Under the pieces are notes generated by a model. It had not been told where the DNA came from. It did not search any database and saw only the letters and a list, made by a program, of their open reading frames with translations. Made by a program: the position numbers and the translations under genes. Positions 1-11,929 of a stretch of 64,000 bases of DNA are shown piece by piece; the first letter of the stretch is position 1; the number at the start of each line of letters is the position of its first letter. Source of the stretch: Cryptococcus deneoformans JEC21 (Eukaryota > Basidiomycota > Tremellomycetes > Tremellales > Cryptococcaceae); contig NC_006680.1 of NCBI RefSeq assembly GCF_000091045.1, forward strand, positions 257,001-321,000, written 5' to 3'.

Positions 1-794
1 GTGTACCACTTAATGTACCACTGCCACTGCTTTCACTGCGGTCGTGAAGTTGAGATTCAAAACGCAACAACGAGAGTCGTGGAGAGTCGAGGCCTAGTTA
101 TTATTGAGGCTTCGCATTGACACTTAAACTTAGGGTTATTATTATTAATTTCCAAGCAAAGGCAGATAATAGAACAGTCCATCAACCCTCCGGTGGCAAT
201 TTCATGACGCACAGCGTTCGATCTGAGCACCGACCTTTTGTCCACACATAGGGACCGCACGCGAAAGGGAAATGGAAATAATGTCTGCCATCGTCTATCA
301 GCACTCCATCAATCTCGAGCTCACCATAGAGGCATGCCCTCGACGGGTATCAAGGCACTTTTCACAACCATCCGTTCAACCACGAGAAGAGTACGACTTG
401 GTTAAGGACTCCGATTACTCAGGAAAGATCGGGGCCTTGCTGCATGGAAGTTTCATGAACAAAGCGAAAACAACAACGGTGTCTCAAATTCTACAGCACG
501 GGCCAAAAGCCAGTCGCTATTACGACCCAGATCCTCAGGTATAAAGAGTTACAAAAGAGCATCCGCAGCAAAAGAAACGGATATAGAGAAAAGTGAATCT
601 GGCTTGCATTTCATGAAGCTGGGTTTTCAAAGGACTATTACTCAGAACTTTTGGGCAATCTTTTCGAAGCGAAGCCTCAGAAGCAGGTAGAACCAGTCAT
701 CGACCAAGAAAATCATCATCTTTAGCGTTACCAATTTCGTGCCCCGGCAGACTTCAATACCTTTCCGCGGGAGAAACCACACGAAGACAATCTC
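1..794. other. Left-edge region, no supported gene
   Basis: I see no recognisable gene here. A 90-codon ATG ORF lies at 272-544 on the plus strand, with no domain, signal peptide or clear splice link to a neighbour. It could be an exon of an upstream transcript or chance. A plausible acceptor (tttag) ends at 725, and the frame of the next gene is open from 726, so the gene at 795 may have an extra 5' exon. Confidence 0.4.
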
Positions 795-3700
795 ATGTCG
801 TTGGCAGAACAGCGTTCGACTCAGGGTATCGTTCAGGAGCTCATGGAGGAGATCAGAGCTGGTTCTTCCAGAAACTCTCCCACGTCATCCACCTCGACCA
901 TCGAGTACATTGGCCAAGTACGTGTAACAGCAGGCTCTGGCCACAGGCGGATACATTCCACTCCCGGAGCATCAGCGAGCTCGGAGGTTGATGTCCGTGC
1001 GAGGACACTGAGTGATGGGGCATTCGCAAAGACGACTAATATGTTGGATGGGGGCAGTGCGAATCCGAGAGGCAGAATAAGAGAAGCAGTGACAGCGCCA
1101 ACATCGCCTGTGATGAATAAACCCAAGCTTACTTCAACGTCAGTCCCAGGACCAAAGGAGAAAGTTGAAGCCGGAACAGCATCAGCGGCCGAGACGAATG
1201 ATCCAAAACAGAGCTCAAGCTCATCCCTTCCGCCGTCTAAAATTCCCCTCGCTTTTCCTTCCACTCAGTCAGCTCAACACGAGCCAAGCGCTTCACATCC
1301 TCAGGCGGAGACGTCCCCAACCACTCCCGAATTGCGTATCATCAAGTCGTCTGTCCCTCCACCCTGTTCCCTGCCGTCGTCACCTCCGCTCTCTCCAACA
1401 AATTTGAGTTCAGGTGATATGCACCCTTTCCCTGTGGTCGCGGATATTGAAAAAAACGTCTCACCGTCAAAAAAGCGGAGTGGAAATCTTCCTACACCTA
1501 GCACGAGAGAAAAGGGTAAGGGGAGTGAGATAGGTGAAAGACCAGGCGAAGGCAGAGCGCAGACAATGAGGAGGGGTTTCATCGGGCCTGGTGGTGTTAT
1601 GCGTTAGTCGATTCGTTTCGCGCAAGCCACGAGGCTGATGATCTCAATAGACAAGATCGCTTCAAGTCAGTCTCTCAACAAGGTTCGAACGGCCCTACCC
1701 TTTACCAGAAACGTAGAAGCCGAACGTTCCAGTCCGGCCATCTTGTCTTCAAAGGCCTTCTCCCCAACTACGCAGGTTCAAACATCTTCTTCACTCAACA
1801 TTCCCAACCAAGCTACCTTCCTCCGTCCCGCCCCCCCTCCACCGCGTACCCCCTCATACCGGCAGCCTCGCCAACCAGCCTTTGCGCGTCCTTCAACTCG
1901 CATATCTTCACCTTCTCCAAGTCCATCACCTCACAAATCCCTTTCGCCTGGTGCAAATTTTGCACCCCGCCAAAGTCGACCTAGAAAAGGCATGTCTAGT
2001 CAGTTGCCGAGGATGGGGCTGCCGGAGGAGGATGTTGAGATGATCGAAATACCGAGATTTAAGAAGAGAGAGTTGAATTTGGGTATCGTGCGGAAACATC
2101 CTGGGAAGCAGAGGGCAGCGTGGCTGGCCTTAGGCGGATTATGGGTTGTGAATGGGCTGTTGAGTCTGGTGAGTGTTAATCCTGTTCGCCCTTTTGCGCT
2201 CGTCGTAGTGTTAAGATGGAGAAGGTTGACGTCATCATTTATCCTCAGTTCTTTGACATGAACGTAATTTATATACTTGTACAGCAAGTCGAAAGTTCTT
2301 TCATAACAGTTGGCAGGGACCTAATTGAGCTGTAGATGTTCTATACACCCATCATTTGATACCAACAATACCAAGCTATGGCAATTTGCGGCCGCTGCGT
2401 ACGCAATCTTGTGGGCTCTCTCAACGATTGTGGTCTGGTTGGGCTGGGAGTTGGGGTATGAATTTTGGAGGCGTTGGAGATTGGGTAAGTCCCTTAAAAT
2501 TATTATGCAGGTGCAGATTTGGTTAATGTTACCGAAGAACGCCCAGCCATAGAGCCTATCTACCTTTCGCTGCCAGCATCTTTACATCTTTCCCTGAAGT
2601 CTTACGACCACTTCATATTTTTGCTTCATATCCGCACGTCAGCCTTTGGTACTGCATACGCCAAAGACATCATCCCAGAAACATGTCATGCCCTTATCCA
2701 ACTCCTTCCCGGGCTTATACCCCTTCTTCCCCGAGCAGCTATTGCTGTCGTCATGTTGATAAGCTTCTGGAAGCCAAGTGCCGACGTACAAGCGCCATAT
2801 GGAGGTCCCGTTGACAGGACGGCCGATCGGGATCCAAATTTCTTTAGAAGTGACGCTCCCGGAGAGTTGACAAATTACTCTAAAGGTGTTCTACTCACTT
2901 TTACAATGTACATTGCTTTCAGACTCTTGGTTGTTATCGCTTCTGCGATTGGTTTATGGGTATCATCCGCTAGACCTCTTGGTGGATTCATCGGGAAGCG
3001 TTTCCAACGCAGATCTCCGGTCGGCCCTGCTGGTCCGTCTACTCCCCGTAGGCACCATCGAAAATCGGCTTTTCAACCGCGCGACCCCAGCCTCACCCAC
3101 TCTCCCCAGAAAAACTGGGTCGATGAGAGCTCCTGGGATTGGGCTTGGAAGGAGAGGATGAGGGCTAGGGTGCAAGATGCTTTCGAGCTCTGCATAGTAA
3201 GGCTTGATGGCGATGATGGTATATTCAAGCAGACTGGTGAGACAGGAACGGGACAGGATGTGCCGTGGGCAAAATCTTCGTATAAAGCTACTGAAAGGAT
3301 TCCCATGGAAGAAAGGGAACAAAAGGACGCTAGTTATTCAGCCACCAATTTTATCGGCCAAATCATTGCGCATGAGTCCAGTCCATCTTGTTCACTATCC
3401 GCAATCGACGAGTTCGAAGCCACTCGGCCAGAGTCCATTCTTGATCCCACTGGTGATGCAAAGGTTCAACCGTCCTCGTCGAGAGCCGCTACCAACCCTA
3501 CGAGTTCTACGAACGATCTCTTTTACACTCCCCCCGCTAGTATCACTTCCGCTGCCAAGAAGGAATCATCCGTAGCTGATGCGATCGTGAAAGGCGGGGT
3601 ACCTCTCAGCGCATACGAAAAGCCTTCCGGATGGATGACCGAGTTTGGCGTCAAGGAGGAAAAAGCTCGAGAGACTCAGGACTGTGAAGGAAGTGACAAT

Positions 3701-4290
3701 GAGTCAACAGGTCTCCTTTCTGCTCAGACGAGTCCACGGGAGTCCATGCTTTTCCGAGAATGGTCTGGCTCAACTGCTTCTCATCTTTCCCACAAAATGT
3801 CCGGTGATGTTTCTCAGCACTCTCACTCCACGACATCTGGTACAGGATCCGGATCTGATAAGACCTCTACAACATCTATCCGACAAAGTGCGTATACTAC
3901 TTCACATCCTCATGTTACGGATTTGGCAAGAACAAGGTCAAGTAGTATCACCATGATTAAAGAGAGTTTGAACGGCGTGGCACTTGCAGCTGCTAATGGG
4001 AGCGCGGGACTTGTTAGAAGGGCAAGAAGTGGGACGATGTTGAGTAACGGGACCAAAGGGAAGAGGTATAACAAGATTAGCGACGATGAAGGGGGTGAGG
4101 AGTTGGCCAATGATGGTAGGTAAACGTGATGCCTATCATTCAGAGGTTCTTAAACTGACGTTGCTACAAAGAACTTGTCACACCACGCTCCAAGCATGAC
4201 AAAACTATGGGCCTTGGAGTACCGTTTGTGTATCTGTCACCACATGATGACTATAATCACCAAGGCACGACAAGAAACGATATGACATGA
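795..4290 (+). CDS. Large orphan multi-span membrane protein with Ser/Pro-rich arms
   Basis: I do not recognise a family. The model has five exons: 795-1593, 1651-2168, 2376-2484, 2553-4115 and 4172-4290, giving about 1035 aa. Introns 1, 3 and 4 have good donors and keep phase. The second (2169-2375, about 207 nt, acceptor caag) is uncertain because every shorter alternative meets a stop. The first ~430 residues are low-complexity Ser/Pro/Thr. Four hydrophobic segments follow: around AAWLALGGLWVVNGLLSL, the adjoining LWQFAAAAYAILWALST region, LIPLLPRAAIAVVMLISFW, and LTFTMYIAFRLLVVIASAIG. The C-terminal ~350 residues are Ser/Thr-rich and probably cytosolic. The last exon (donor 4116, acceptor 4171) replaces an apparent stop at 4121 with 39 codons, which I prefer because of the CTGAC branch site. 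It is probably a fungus-specific integral membrane protein; its role is unknown. Confidence 0.65.
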
Positions 4291-4827
4291 CTTCATCCTC
4301 ATCATATAATGCGATGATCAACGAAATTTATTGTACAGATGAATACGCTCGATTGAACTAATCTGGATATAGCGTGGTTAAAACTGGACCTATGAAGGCG
4401 AAGAACAAGCGCACAAGGCAAACGTACGTTATAGTGGATTCTGTGGATTATATCAAAATCTTTGCAAAAACTAGTCCGTCTTATGAATTGCGCAATAAAT
4501 AACACATTTCGCTTTACAATACACTGTGTTAATCTTTGGTTACAGCTTTTTGCTAATCTTATACAATTGCTATCAACTCCAGTCCAACTGCTCGCCGTAG
4601 TTCAAGTGCTAATTTGATGAATTTCTTCTTTGCGTAAACCCTGATGTCGACCAAAAAGCATTTTGAGCACGAAGAAATTTGTGTAAAAGGGCCAGCTGAC
4701 TGATATCCAGAGCAGAAGAATTGGACCTTGTGACTCACCCAATTATCCTCAAAAATTCATCTAAGGAATGATACAAGTACTGCCAATGTGCGTAATTGTA
4801 TAAACGGCAGTTTTCCACCATCTACTC
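4291..4827. other. Convergent intergenic region
   Basis: The 3' ends of the plus-strand orphan membrane gene and the minus-strand MFS gene face each other here. The DNA is AT-rich with no convincing ORF, RNA gene or repeat. It presumably holds both 3' UTRs. Confidence 0.6.
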
Positions 4828-6944
4828 TTACACGCCGGTCCTTCTTGCCCTTGCCTCGTCATTAACAATTAGCTCATACTGCTCTTCTTCATATTCGTGT
4901 TCGCTCTTTCCTTGATGGGGCTTTTCATTTCCCAGTTGATAGGCCAGCACAAGAGAAGGGACAGTCAACAACACCAACATAAGCCAGACCAACTGCATCC
5001 CGGGAGAGTAAGGAGGGAAGCCTGTGGAAACGGAGAAAAACCAGCTGATAATAAAAGGGCCGATCGCGCGTCCTGCAGCCTGGAAAAGCGGATGTCAGTT
5101 TGTCTCTGATGCGAAAAAAAGAAATGGTAAACCGCACTGATATACTAAAGCCGAGCGAATTTGCGGTTGCCAAGTATTCGGGGCCAGGAATAGCATCCAA
5201 CGTGATCGTGTCGAGTTGTCTAAAATCCGTGATCAGTTACGGTGACCAGAAGGAATCATCTCAATAGACTTACATTGAAGCGAAATCTCCAGCCCTTCTC
5301 AGTATCATATGTATTGACATCACTATCCATACAGAAACAGGCGTGCCATTTCCTTCATAAGTGAAATTGAGGGACCACAAGACCGGGAAAAATATCGTCG
5401 CTAAGAGATAACAAGAAAGACCTAAGGAAAAACAGGTGCCCGTTAGATAATGGCGTAAAAGGCTAAGAGAGTTTCGACATACAGAACAAAAGGCAGCGAT
5501 TCTCAGGCATAGATGAATGTACAACTGGGAAGACAAAAATCATCATAAAAATAGAAAGAGCGGCAGAACATCCTAGAATGACACCTAGCTTTTGAGTCTA
5601 TCGACGATCAGCAAAAGCTAAAGGAAAGCTTGAATCATCTCACTGATATGCCCAGACCCCCGAATTCCTTGTCGGTGAAGCCAAAGAGAGGGAAGACAGC
5701 TTCGAAAGAGAATGCGATGGCGTTTTGTACTATGAGAAACTGCTTTAGGGCCATCACGTTTAATCGAACGCGACAGATGTACGGCCGTACAGAGTGAGAA
5801 CTTGCCGAAATTTCTTGTACTTCAGTAGTCCTACTATGTTGCTGCTCCTTGGGCCTTCAACCTTTCCTCTTAGAGAATGAGAGAGGTCATGTTTTGAACG
5901 ATCTAGAGTCTTGAGCAGCTCTTTATGAGCCATTTCTTCTGTTGCTTTGTAAGAGAACGTGGTGTCATACCTCTGGTAGAATTGAAATAGACATCCAAGC
6001 AGCAATGGTTGCAGATAGGCCAGTAACGAAAGCTGGCAATAAATACGGATAGTCGGAAAATAGTGTCCATGAGGAAGGCAACAGTCGAGGTACAGGGTTG
6101 GCAAGAAGCCCTCCCACCAGAGGTCTGATAACATTTGATTGAGCGAATCCGTTACTCCGACGAAAGCGAGAAGAACTCACGCCGTAGTCATTCCTACAGT
6201 AAAAGCCGGTGAGAAAACAGCGAAACCTATGGAAAGGATGATCAGCAACCGGATCCTTAAGTTTCTTTTTGATGTGCCTTTGGACAACTACCCACCTTTG
6301 ATTCTGTTTGTCCGATCTCACATTTTTCCCACCATAGTCCTGGAAATCACACCGCACCCTGCTAATAATCCCACTGGATTACAGTAACCGCCATGGTCAA
6401 TACAGTATCCCGCGATTTGATAGTATAACTCAACACTTACAGCAACCGCGGAGAATGATCACTGCCCATACAGTCGATGAGAAGCCGAAAGCAACTCCAA
6501 AGACCCCCCACATTACCTCTAGCACTATTAAGACAGGCCGCCTCCCAAATCGGTCCGCCAATGGTACGTATATAGGTGCCGATAAGGATTCAGTCACCAT
6601 CATCACCGATTCCTGTTCAAATTAGTATCGATTTAGTTATATAACATACAACTCACGGCTGTGGCAGACCATACACCCACAGACTTCTCCGCCACCCCCA
6701 TGGAATGTATCATCTCGTTGATGTAAGGGAATATTACACCATAAGTGACACCTTCTGACCATCTCTGTATAAAAAGAGGAAATAACTTGAGATAAGGAAC
6801 TGGCGTTATGAGGCGATAATGGGGAGTGCTTGTGGGAGACTCGATGATTACTGATGAGGGCGGATGAGTATCGGCTTCCACCTCAGAAACTCCTGTTGAA
6901 AGATGGTGAGGTAGAGGTGAAGGCTGTCGTTGTGTCAAGGTCAT
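4828..6944 (-). CDS. MFS transporter (YCR023C/DHA1-like), possibly disabled by an in-frame TGA
   Basis: This is a major facilitator drug/metabolite transporter. Exon 1 (6657-6944) carries TM1 with RWSEGVTYGVIFPYINEMI. Exon 2 (6441-6612) carries the MFS signature LADRFGRRPVL. Later exons give LVGGLLANPV and PYLLPAFVTGL (TM6), and the frame ends at TAA 4828-4830 after a charged tail. Eleven or so short exons can be traced, some boundaries uncertain. Exon 3 (6296-6373) reads GVISRTMVGKM, then TGA (6318-6320), then DRTNRIKG, which joins in phase to FAVFSPAFTVG. The DxTN loop between TM4 and TM5 is a family feature, so the TGA sits inside ancestral coding sequence. Splicing from the GTGAGA that overlaps the TGA to an AAG acceptor would restore an open frame but delete the DRTN loop. 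It is therefore either a recent pseudogene or an allele with altered splicing. Family assignment is firm; activity is doubtful. Confidence 0.75.
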
Positions 6945-7166
6945 TGTAAAGGATGTGTTATGTCCGGGCAGGTAATATTTATTACAATTCCTTTACTATT
7001 GCAGTTGATATTCAGCTGGATGACTGTCGATTTCCTGATTACTGGTAGAGTGACAGCAACATGCGTCGCATGTGCCGGGCGTCGTCTTGAACGAATGTGT
7101 TGCGCGACTTTATTGCTCGATTGCAATACCGGTACACTTGCAATGTATTTTTGAGGAAAAAACGAC

Positions 7167-8728
7167 TTACTGGGTATATAGGTTATAGTTGATTTGCTCT
7201 GGCAAGTCTTCATTATCAGACGGAATCTCTGACTTGAGCTGTTTTTGTATGCGACCCCGCCGGACATCGGACTCCAAACTTGTCACCATCTTCAAGGCGA
7301 AGCGAAGAAGCTCGCTGGCCAATCACCGCTCAAGATGCGATCGGTTTACCCGACTTCGGGCTGGCGGCAGGCAAACATTGCTACTACTTCGTTTGATAAT
7401 ACGCATGTTAATGTTGTCAAGTCGTCCTTGTAGTTGTTTTCTTTGATCTGCTTCCATTGATGACTTTTGGCGGGCTCCGACCATGCTCTCATACGCTTTA
7501 CATCCTCTCTACGGACATAGACATAATAAACCACGCCAGCAAGCATCGCCCTCCTGCATGACGTCCAGCACGCCAACCACGCAGAAACAAAATTCTTTTC
7601 GACTTATGCTATACCCTGAGTTGGGAACCGCCTCCCCTTACCCCTTGGCCATTGTGATCTGTCACCATCACCTCTCAATCCCATTATTGTAGTCGACATT
7701 TCTGTCAATGGCTTGAATACCCATTCATTTGCTGACGGTGTCGTGTTAGGTGCGGACTGTGACAGATTAAATGACTCCGAAGATGGTGCTATCTTCAGCG
7801 ACGAGGGGATGATTGAAGATGACGATTTTTCTGAAGTCGTAGAAGGTTGGGTTGATGGTGGGGTTGGCTTTGGAGAAGCAAGAGGGAGTCTTGTAGGAGA
7901 TGGAAGTAGAGACTCAGGCGGCGCAGGTGATGGTGGCAGTTTTCCGGTAGTCGAAGCTGTGGTTGCGCTTTCCCATGGGGGTCTTGACCTGTCTTGTGCG
8001 CTGCTAGAGCTTGAAGCGGCTATAGATGTTTCTGATGTAGGTGACTACGAATAGTCAGCCTTGACTTTTAGAACGTATGACGGACCTCTTTGCACCTGCT
8101 TAGCTCTGTAGCTTCTTCGCCTGTAGCGTTTTCACTCTCCCCGCCACCACTGCCTTTGCTATTTGGACTACTGTCTCCAGTTTGGAGTCGCGCTTTGACA
8201 AGCCCAGCGATTTCTATCAAGCCCTTTATAGCCGATGCTCCACTTTCTGGATCACTGCTCCAATCGACGCTTCTCACAACTCTCGATATCTCTGAAGTAA
8301 TATATGTCGTCAATGCCTCGGGAGTGATACTGTCACCATAGCTGCCAGCTCTTGATATATCGGAGGCTGGACTTGAAGAGGCAGGATATGTATTATCTGT
8401 CGACATAACAGCCTTCTATGTGGTTGTATCGCGTCAGTGTTACATTGGGACTTTAGACAGTAATACGGAGTAGGAACTGTGCCCCTAAAAGCCAGCCGCT
8501 CACCACCTGCCATGCTGGGAGTAGTATAACTCGATTCCTTCCTTTCTTCAAGGGAATGGTCTTCCTTTCTTTTTGGGTATATCCTCACCTATGCATAAAG
8601 ATCTTCTCATGCTTAGGAGCACCATCAGCACGCTCCTCTAAGACTAGGGGAAAAAAGACATCATCGTCCGCCAGCGACTCATCATTATTATTGGCATCAG
8701 TACTTTTCCCTACTTTTCGCCCTGCCAT
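7167..8728 (-). CDS. Orphan Ser/Pro-rich protein with possible C-terminal membrane helix
   Basis: No family is recognised. The best start is ATG 8728, giving an acidic N-terminus (MAGRKVGKSTDANNN). A short exon of about 10 nt may then link in frame to the main exon read from 8406 (STDNTYPASS). A clear intron (donor GTCCGT, CTGAC branch, acceptor TTCGTAG, about 8054-8091) leads to a Ser/Pro/Thr-rich stretch that ends at TAA 7604-7606. The same frame resumes after that stop with a hydrophobic helix (AMLAGVVYYVYVRRED). A 69-nt intron ending in CATAAG would join them, and a further exon ends with SEIPSDNEDLPEQ and TAA 7167-7169. The two halves could also be separate genes. Coding bias is clear throughout; exact structure and function are not. 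Confidence 0.45.
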
Positions 8729-9077
8729 GGGGGAAGTCAACAGACAGACTCTTGCCATAGTAAAACATGTACATGTGATCATCATGCGTAACTGGCTACA
8801 GCTGCTATGTTGTACATACCTTCTTGTTGTGATTGTAATTCATTTATAAGCATTTTCCATCATCTGTCCGTCTATCGGTTGGAACTTGGACAATAGGGCA
8901 ATTTAAGTTGACCCCTACTTAAGCCTGGTTTTAGCGTCCGCCGTTCTTGGATACACTTGAGCATCAGATAGGTCTGTGAAGTCTTCGTAGCATATTTCTT
9001 CATTCATTCTATATATCTTCATTGCAAATAGCGAAATAATCCTCCTATATCCAACGAAAACAGAGGATATCAAGAAA
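8729..9077. other. Divergent promoter region
   Basis: This 349-bp gap separates the minus-strand orphan gene from the plus-strand RBM26-like gene. It is AT-rich. I see no specific element beyond probable 5' UTR sequence. Confidence 0.5.
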
Positions 9078-11229
9078 ATGCCTTTCAACGACGAGTTGGA
9101 CACTCCAGCATTTAGGGCGTGGCTCAGCAGAACCATCGAGCCTCTGTAAGTGTCATTTCAATTATTATCATCAGAGCGATAGCTGACGGATTATCTTTTT
9201 ACAGATGTGATGCCGATCCTACAGTCCTCTCAGATTATATTGTGGCTTTGATGAAGCACGATGCTTCCATGACAGAAGATGAGTGGAAAACTGTCAGTGG
9301 TTTGAAGGTGGCGTCATAGTCCTTAGTGCTGACTATCTTCTTATTGTAGTTCATATCACGAGAACTGGTGGACTTTCTCGAGAGCTGTGGGTTTCAAGTG
9401 TCTGTTCGGATTTTCAAAGATGTATGCTGACGGGCTACGCAGCTTCTGGACCATTCGTCGAGACACTGTTCCAAACACTTCACTCCAAGAATTACGATTT
9501 GACACAAACACTTCCTGTTCCAGCAGCAGCATCACATCCTATTCCTACAGGGCCTGCCGCAGAAGTAGCACCTCGACCATCTGCTGGACCTTCAACAATG
9601 CAGAATGGTCAACAGAAAGATGTTATCATGCAGGAAATGCCCGTTGGAGTATCTGGTAGACGAAAATGCCGTGATTATCACGGTACGTAGCCTCTATGTT
9701 GGAGAATCGCCACAAGCTAACCACAGTTACCAGAGCGAGGATATTGTATGCGGGGCGCGAACTGTCAATATGAACATTCTGCGGATATGCTCATACCCAC
9801 ACCCGAGATGATGTTCCAAGGATTTCTTCCACCCTTCATGCCCGGCATGCCGGGTGTACCCATACAATATCAAGGCATGCAGCCTATGCGTCCAATGGCC
9901 ATGCAAGTTCCAGAGTTTCGAGATAATCCAAATGGCCGAAACCGTTCCTTTGGCAACCGACCGCCTCCCTCCAACGAAGGCGAAAGCTTCGAAGGGTCCT
10001 CCCGGCCTCCGAGCGACCACAGCAAGACAACGCTTCTCATTACCGACATCCCCGACGCCAATATGTCTGTTGTAGCTATTCGCAATTACTTCCAACAGTT
10101 TGGGACGATAACGAGTGTTGCGCTTGAAGGTCGAGGAAACCGGGCTTTGGTCAGCTTCGCGTCAAACCTCGAGGCCTATAAGGCATGGAAATCAGATGAG
10201 GCTGTGTTCGGGAATAGGCGTGTCAAGGTCCTCTGGCATAAGCCTAGGCCTGGACAGGGTGCGGCAGGACAGAAGGCTTTGGAACAAAGCAAGCAACTGT
10301 TAGAAAACTTGCAGAAGATGGAGGCTGGAGAGGGTCCAAACCAGGGGATCAAGCCTAAGTTGAGTGGGCCTGAGACTCGGTTGCAGGCTACCTTGGCCGA
10401 GTTAGAGCATCGAGAAAAGCAATCAAAAAAGGAGCCCCTTATTGCTGAGCAAAAAGTGCTGTTGAAGCGTGCGTCCACAGGCACGAAAGAAGAGAAAGTC
10501 CAGATTTTGAAGAGACTGCGAGAAATAACGAAGGAGCTTGATATCATCAACAATCCGCCGCCTAAACCTGAGTCCATGGATGTTGATGATGCTAAGAGCC
10601 GGTTGGATAGGGAACTCGCGGCTCACGGGATGGAAATGGGTGGACAGGATGAAGAGGAATTGGCGAGGCTAAACGCTCAACTGGCTTCTTTGAAGGAGAA
10701 GGTGAGTCACCTTTCATTGTTCTTTTTTAAAATTAGGTTAATCAATCTCCAGGCCAACACCTTGGGTGTCAACGCTTCTGCTCGTTACTCGCCATACTCC
10801 CGTGGCCGAGGTGGACGCGGACGCGGTCGTGGTGGTCCCCCTCGACCCATGCGGCTCGACAACCGATCGCGCACCATCCTCGTCTCTGGTGACCGTTTCG
10901 GCGACGAAGAAGCTAGGAGAGTTGTCCAGGAATGGTATGAGTCAACAGGCGGTGGTGTTGAGTTTGTCGATGGCAGCTTGAGAATCACCTACCCTCAGCG
11001 CGAGATGGCTGAAAAGGTGTGTCTTGACTATGTCTTCATGCCAACAATTGCTGACTAGGCATCAAAGGCTTTGGCCCTCGGTACGAACGAGTTACGCGAG
11101 AAAGCGGGCCCCATTCGTACCGCTTGGGAACCCCTGAAACCCCTCGAGCGATACCAGCCTTCAGACGTAGAAATGACTGTGCATATGGGCGAAGAAGAGC
11201 TCAGAGGAGAAAAAGACGATGATGAGTAG
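9078..11229 (+). CDS. RBM26/RBM27-type RNA-binding protein (PWI-like, CCCH, RRM, RGG)
   Basis: The model has seven exons (9078-9145, 9205-9307, 9350-9386, 9443-9682, 9734-10701, 10753-11016, 11059-11229) and encodes 616 aa. Domains in order: an N-terminal PWI-like fold (FRAWLSRTIEPLCDADPTVL) over about 75 residues; a CCCH zinc finger with C145-x8-C154-x5-C160-x3-H164, whose codons are interrupted by intron 4; an RRM (about 245-320, TTLLITDIPDANMS); a Lys/Glu-rich coiled coil; an RGG stretch (RGRGGRGRGRGG); and a second RRM-like domain (RTILVSGDRFGDEEARRV). This order matches human RBM26/27 and S. pombe Rmn1, which serve nuclear RNA surveillance and poly(A)-tail exosome targeting (MTREC/PAXT). 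The role here is by homology. The stop TAG is at 11227. Confidence 0.9.
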
Positions 11230-11929
11230 ACATTTAGCGAGGTATCAAAAAGAAAGGGAGGCGATAATCCGTATGTTTTATATGTGTATCAACCGGGCTA
11301 TGGCATGGTCATCTGCATTTGCCCAAAATTACTGATTACAGAGAAGTGTACACCTTCAGATCTGGAATGTCATGTTAATCACGGCACTATATCGCACAAA
11401 AGATGTTACTCTTGACACACTAATCTTAGGCATCCATATTAAACCCCTTGCCCTCACGCTTAATGCTCCTTCAAGCAGCGTCACCTTGACACCAAGGAAG
11501 CATAATAATAAAGGACCTCTCCACATCATCCTGACGCCTGCCGATTTTTTCTGAAGATTTTGGATGCGGCTAGAACTCAAAGGATGACAGGCTCTTTTGT
11601 TCATTTTCCCCTTCTTGCGCGTGTTGACGGAACCTTTGTTCATTAATGTGAGGACAATGCGACCACCTTATAAGATGCAGGGACTGAATTACGTTGCCTT
11701 TACCCACTAAGCACAGGCAACAATTATTTATCTCGGTGAGTTTCTATTATAGGATGCAAGGGCAAGGCGTGCTGACGAAAGAAGTTGACTAACCAGCTTC
11801 AGTAACTTATGAATACTAATAACGAAGCTGGACTTCGTTGAACACGTTCTTTACTGATATCAATCTTCTGTGACAATCGATTGTTTAATTGGCTTTATCG
11901 AGTACAAATCAAGCAAGGCGCGCTTCACG
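11230..11929. other. Intergenic region upstream of chitinase
   Basis: This 700-bp AT-rich stretch holds the 3' UTR of the RBM26-like gene and the chitinase promoter. ORFs on both strands at 11356-11643 lack coding character. No repeat or RNA gene is recognised. Confidence 0.5.

Noticed and set aside
272..544. 90-codon ORF at the left edge as a gene
   Set aside because: No domain, signal, splice partner or composition evidence; kept only as a note on the edge region.
11356..11643. 95-codon ORF on the minus strand
   Set aside because: Lies in UTR/intergenic sequence, no family resemblance, and an overlapping ORF is equally open on the other strand.
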